Assembly (NCBI GenBank): GCA_964623055.1
Contig: CAZURK010000009.1
Span: forward strand, 56,699-120,698
Direction of reading: 5' to 3'
From: JADHUC01 sp964623055
Lineage (GTDB): Bacteria; Planctomycetota; Planctomycetia; Pirellulales; Pirellulaceae
DNA length: 64,000 nt
How positions within the stretch are numbered: position 1 is the stretch's first letter; every line of letters begins with the position of its first letter. A program made the position numbers and the translations under genes. The notes below the pieces were generated by a model. It saw only the letters and a list, made by a program, of their open reading frames with translations. It searched no databases and was not told the origin of the DNA. This document shows positions 61,865 through 64,000 of this stretch, piece by piece.

Positions 61865-64000
61865 GATTCTCGTCCTGATTCTTCGCTGGTTTGCGATTCT
61901 TGGTTTGCGTCTACGACGAGCGATTCGAATGAGATATCGTCGTCTCGTCCTTGATCGTCGGATGCCCTCCAACGGTCCAGCACAGGAAGCGGGTCGAACG
62001 AGCACCACGCCGGCAGCGAGGATATGAGACTGGCCAAGAGCGTTCCGCCGCGAATGAGCCAAATCACATAACCGACCGTGAGTCCCGTGACGCCGACGGT
62101 CGTGGTTCCCACGACGAACCCCTCGAAGCTCTGGTCGGATTCTATATCCTCCTTCAGATCCTCTTGGAACGTGTCCAGTTGTTCCAGAAGCAGGCCGTAT
62201 TGCTCTTCCACGACGGTCTGGTTTTGTGCGGGTTCCTGTTCACCGTCTGTTTCACGGTTCGTGGGTCGTACCGAAGGCTGGCCCGCGGAATAGTAGCCTT
62301 TGCCAACAGTAAACGACTCCAAGGATACGGTTGAGTAGAACGAACCGTCCAACTCTTGGACGAATACTAACTCGGCCAGCGGCGTTTCTTGCTGCGGATC
62401 CTGGTGCGACGAATCGCGGTCGTCCGACGTGTCCGGCGTGTCGCCGGGTGAGTCCGGCATGTCGTCTTCACCGCCGGTGTCATCGGAACCGCTGCCCTCA
62501 TCCTCCTCCGAGTCGTCGCCATCGTCCGGGTCATCGTCGCGTGGCGGGTCCGGCGGCTGGACCTGAACGGTCACCGTCGCCAAGCCGCTATTCTCCAGAC
62601 CATCCGTGGTGCGGTAGGTGAAGCTATCGTTCCCGACAAATCCATCGTCCGGCGCGTATTCGATCGAGCCGTCGGCGCCAAGCGTCAACGTACCGTGGCT
62701 TGGACCCGAAACCAGAATTACCGTGAGCGCATCGCCCTCCGGATCGACGTCGTTCTCGAGCACGCCGGGTGCCGCTACCGTCAACGAACTGAGACTGTCC
62801 ACGGCGTAGCTGTCGTCGGCCGCCACAGGCGGATCGTTCACGTTGACCAACAGGACGGTTACGGTCGCCGTGTCCGTGGCACTGGCCAAATCTTCGACTT
62901 CGATCGACAGGTCAAACGCGGGGTTTGCCTCGAACACGAGTTGTCCCGGATCGATCACGATGATTTCGCCGGTGGCTGGGTCGATTCCGAACACGCCACT
63001 ACCCGAGCCTCCGACGATCCGATAGCTGAGCGTGTCTCCGGCGTCCACGTCCGACGCGCTGTCGGTCCCCACGGGCGTTCCCGCAGGGCTGTGCTCGTCC
63101 AGCAAGAACGAGGCGTCGTTCGCGACCGGTGCATCGTTAACCGGCGTCACCGTGAGGTGGATCGTGTCCAAATCCGTCTTTGCACCGCCCGAACCGACAT
63201 TTCCCTGATCGTCGACCGTTATGTCAATCGTCGCCGGGCCGTTGTAGTCCTGCGTCGGATCGAAACGTAGCCCCTCCAAAGCGTTGTTGATCTCGCTGAT
63301 CGTGCCAACGAAGGTCATCGAGCTGTCGTCGAGTCCGTCACCGCTGCCAAACGTCAGTCCGGCCGTGCTTCCCAGCTTGAGCGTGCCGTTGGTGGCGGTC
63401 AGCGTGACAATGACGGGATTCGATCCCGCGTCGACGTCGGAAACCGTGATCGCGTTGCCACCGGCGGAAGAGAAAATCAGCGCAGTGTCTTCACTGGTTA
63501 CCTGGGCGCCGGGGATGCTGTTGACCGGTGCTTCATTCACATTCTCGATGTCGACAGTCACCGTCTGTGGCGCCGACGTATTCACTCCGTCCGACACCGT
63601 AACCGAGAGCGCGTAGACGGGCGTGGTCTCGTAGTCCAAGTTCGTGTTGTCGGCGATGGTCAACTCGCCCGTAGCGGCGCTGATGGCAAAGATGCCGTCC
63701 GTGTTGCCCGATGTGATGGTCCAGTTTTGCAGCACACCCACCGTATCCGCATCCGTGGCCGCAACAACTCCCAGGCTCGAACCAATCGCAGCGTCCTCGG
63801 CAACGCCGAAGGTCTGCCCCGGCGTAATCACGGGCGCCTTGTCGTTCTCGTCCAACAAGCTGATCGTGAAAACCTGAGTGGCAGACGAGCCATCAGTGCT
63901 GGTGGCGCGCACGGTTACGTTGTGGCTGGTCTGCGTTTCGTAATCCAACAAATAAGCCTTTGACTTCGCGGCAGCGTGTGTGCAGACGGTGAGGCGGGGT
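61861..64000 (-). CDS. Giant cadherin-repeat surface protein, C-terminal part (partial)
   Basis: At least 712 residues visible; the gene continues beyond the window, since the frame stays open to base 64000. Repeats include cadherin-like domains (AEDAAIGSSLGVVAATDADT and LDYETTPVYALSVTVSDG), dystroglycan-type repeats with NVNEAPV linkers, and a VCBS-like domain (VLENDVDPEGDALTVI). An acidic, low-complexity linker rich in Asp, Pro and Ser follows, then a conserved C-terminal membrane anchor (TVGVTGLTVGYVIWLIRGG) with a short cytoplasmic tail ending ESGRES. It is an adhesin anchored in the outer or cytoplasmic membrane. The stop overlaps the GGDEF gene start, so the two are coupled. Confidence 0.85.
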   Translation of the reverse strand, partial: PRLTVCTHAAAKSKAYLLDYETQTSHNVTVRATSTDGSSATQVFTISLLDENDKAPVITPGQTFGVAEDAAIGSSLGVVAATDADTVGVLQNWTITSGNTDGIFAISAATGELTIADNTNLDYETTPVYALSVTVSDGVNTSAPQTVTVDIENVNEAPVNSIPGAQVTSEDTALIFSSAGGNAITVSDVDAGSNPVIVTLTATNGTLKLGSTAGLTFGSGDGLDDSSMTFVGTISEINNALEGLRFDPTQDYNGPATIDITVDDQGNVGSGGAKTDLDTIHLTVTPVNDAPVANDASFLLDEHSPAGTPVGTDSASDVDAGDTLSYRIVGGSGSGVFGIDPATGEIIVIDPGQLVFEANPAFDLSIEVEDLASATDTATVTVLLVNVNDPPVAADDSYAVDSLSSLTVAAPGVLENDVDPEGDALTVILVSGPSHGTLTLGADGSIEYAPDDGFVGNDSFTYRTTDGLENSGLATVTVQVQPPDPPRDDDPDDGDDSEEDEGSGSDDTGGEDDMPDSPGDTPDTSDDRDSSHQDPQQETPLAELVFVQELDGSFYSTVSLESFTVGKGYYSAGQPSVRPTNRETDGEQEPAQNQTVVEEQYGLLLEQLDTFQEDLKEDIESDQSFEGFVVGTTTVGVTGLTVGYVIWLIRGGTLLASLISSLPAWCSFDPLPVLDRWRASDDQGRDDDISFESLVVDANQESQTSEESGRES

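Noticed and set aside
61865..62062. N-terminal extension of the GGDEF protein by 66 codons
   Set aside because: These codons are Arg-rich and overlap the adhesin's reading frame; the GTG at 61864 fits the leader helix and stop overlap.
1..64000. CRISPR arrays, tRNA or rRNA genes, prophage, intact insertion sequences
   Set aside because: I looked for regular repeats with unique spacers, cloverleaf-like ends, transposase or phage motifs and found none. The repeats present are palindromes without array spacing.

Overview
The window looks like chromosomal DNA of a planctomycete (phylum Planctomycetota, probably the Pirellulales or a relative). This rests on the protein families present: a PVC-type beta-propeller/HEAT/cytochrome c fusion, DUF4058, many Tat-exported Gfo/Idh/MocA oxidoreductases, FG-GAP/UnbV proteins, several sialidase-like propellers, and a giant cadherin-repeat surface protein. 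Coding is GC-rich and mostly on the minus strand. There are no rRNA or tRNA genes, no CRISPR array, no intact insertion sequence and no phage genes.

Layout. 0-2.8 kb: the end of an unknown gene and a two-gene ABC exporter. 3.0-5.3 kb: an exported glycoside-hydrolase-like protein. 5.6-9.0 kb: an LRR protein, a small membrane protein, an orphan Rhs C-terminal tip and a transglutaminase-like protein. 9.3-17.4 kb: large secreted proteins (LamG, EF-hand-like, carboxypeptidase-regulatory-like). 17.6-27.7 kb: Gfo/Idh oxidoreductase, M14 peptidase, two parallel beta-helix proteins, a ceramidase-like hydrolase and two sialidase-like propellers. 27.8-31.2 kb: a phosphorelay (hybrid kinase with HPt, then a receiver-PP2C phosphatase). 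31.2-32.0 kb: gene debris (a SUMF1 fragment and a Gfo/Idh remnant). 32.0-39.5 kb: Gfo/Idh, four sialidase-like propellers and a Tat protein of unknown function. 39.6-43.2 kb: a tight four-gene operon of exported enzymes (RidA-like, amidohydrolase, polysaccharide-deacetylase-like, isochorismatase-like). 43.4-46.6 kb: DUF4058, a conserved hypothetical and a heparinase-like lyase. 46.8-55.1 kb: the PVC dehydrogenase-like protein, a duplicated-domain protein, a HEAT-like protein, a GIY-YIG protein, Gfo/Idh and an FG-GAP protein. 55.2-59.2 kb: a kelch-like propeller and a propeller-PHP protein. 59.4-64 kb: a GGDEF/degenerate HD-GYP/HPt-like protein translationally coupled to a giant cadherin adhesin that runs off the window.

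Most gene products carry Sec or Tat leaders, so the region reads as a toolkit for working on host or algal glycans and peptidic material outside the cytoplasm, with two signalling modules (phosphorelay and c-di-GMP) alongside.

The most unusual structure is a set of at least ten different palindromic elements. Most begin GTAG or GTGG and end CTAC or CCAC. They lie between genes and, in three cases, inside open reading frames without breaking them (39.4, 48.4 and 57.3 kb). One supplies a stop codon (46.8 kb) and one is bracketed by a 15-bp direct repeat (20.2-20.4 kb). The other leading candidate for something new is the exported four-enzyme operon at 39.6-43.2 kb. Its superfamilies are those of cytosolic uracil/allantoin-type nitrogen catabolism, yet every member has an export signal.
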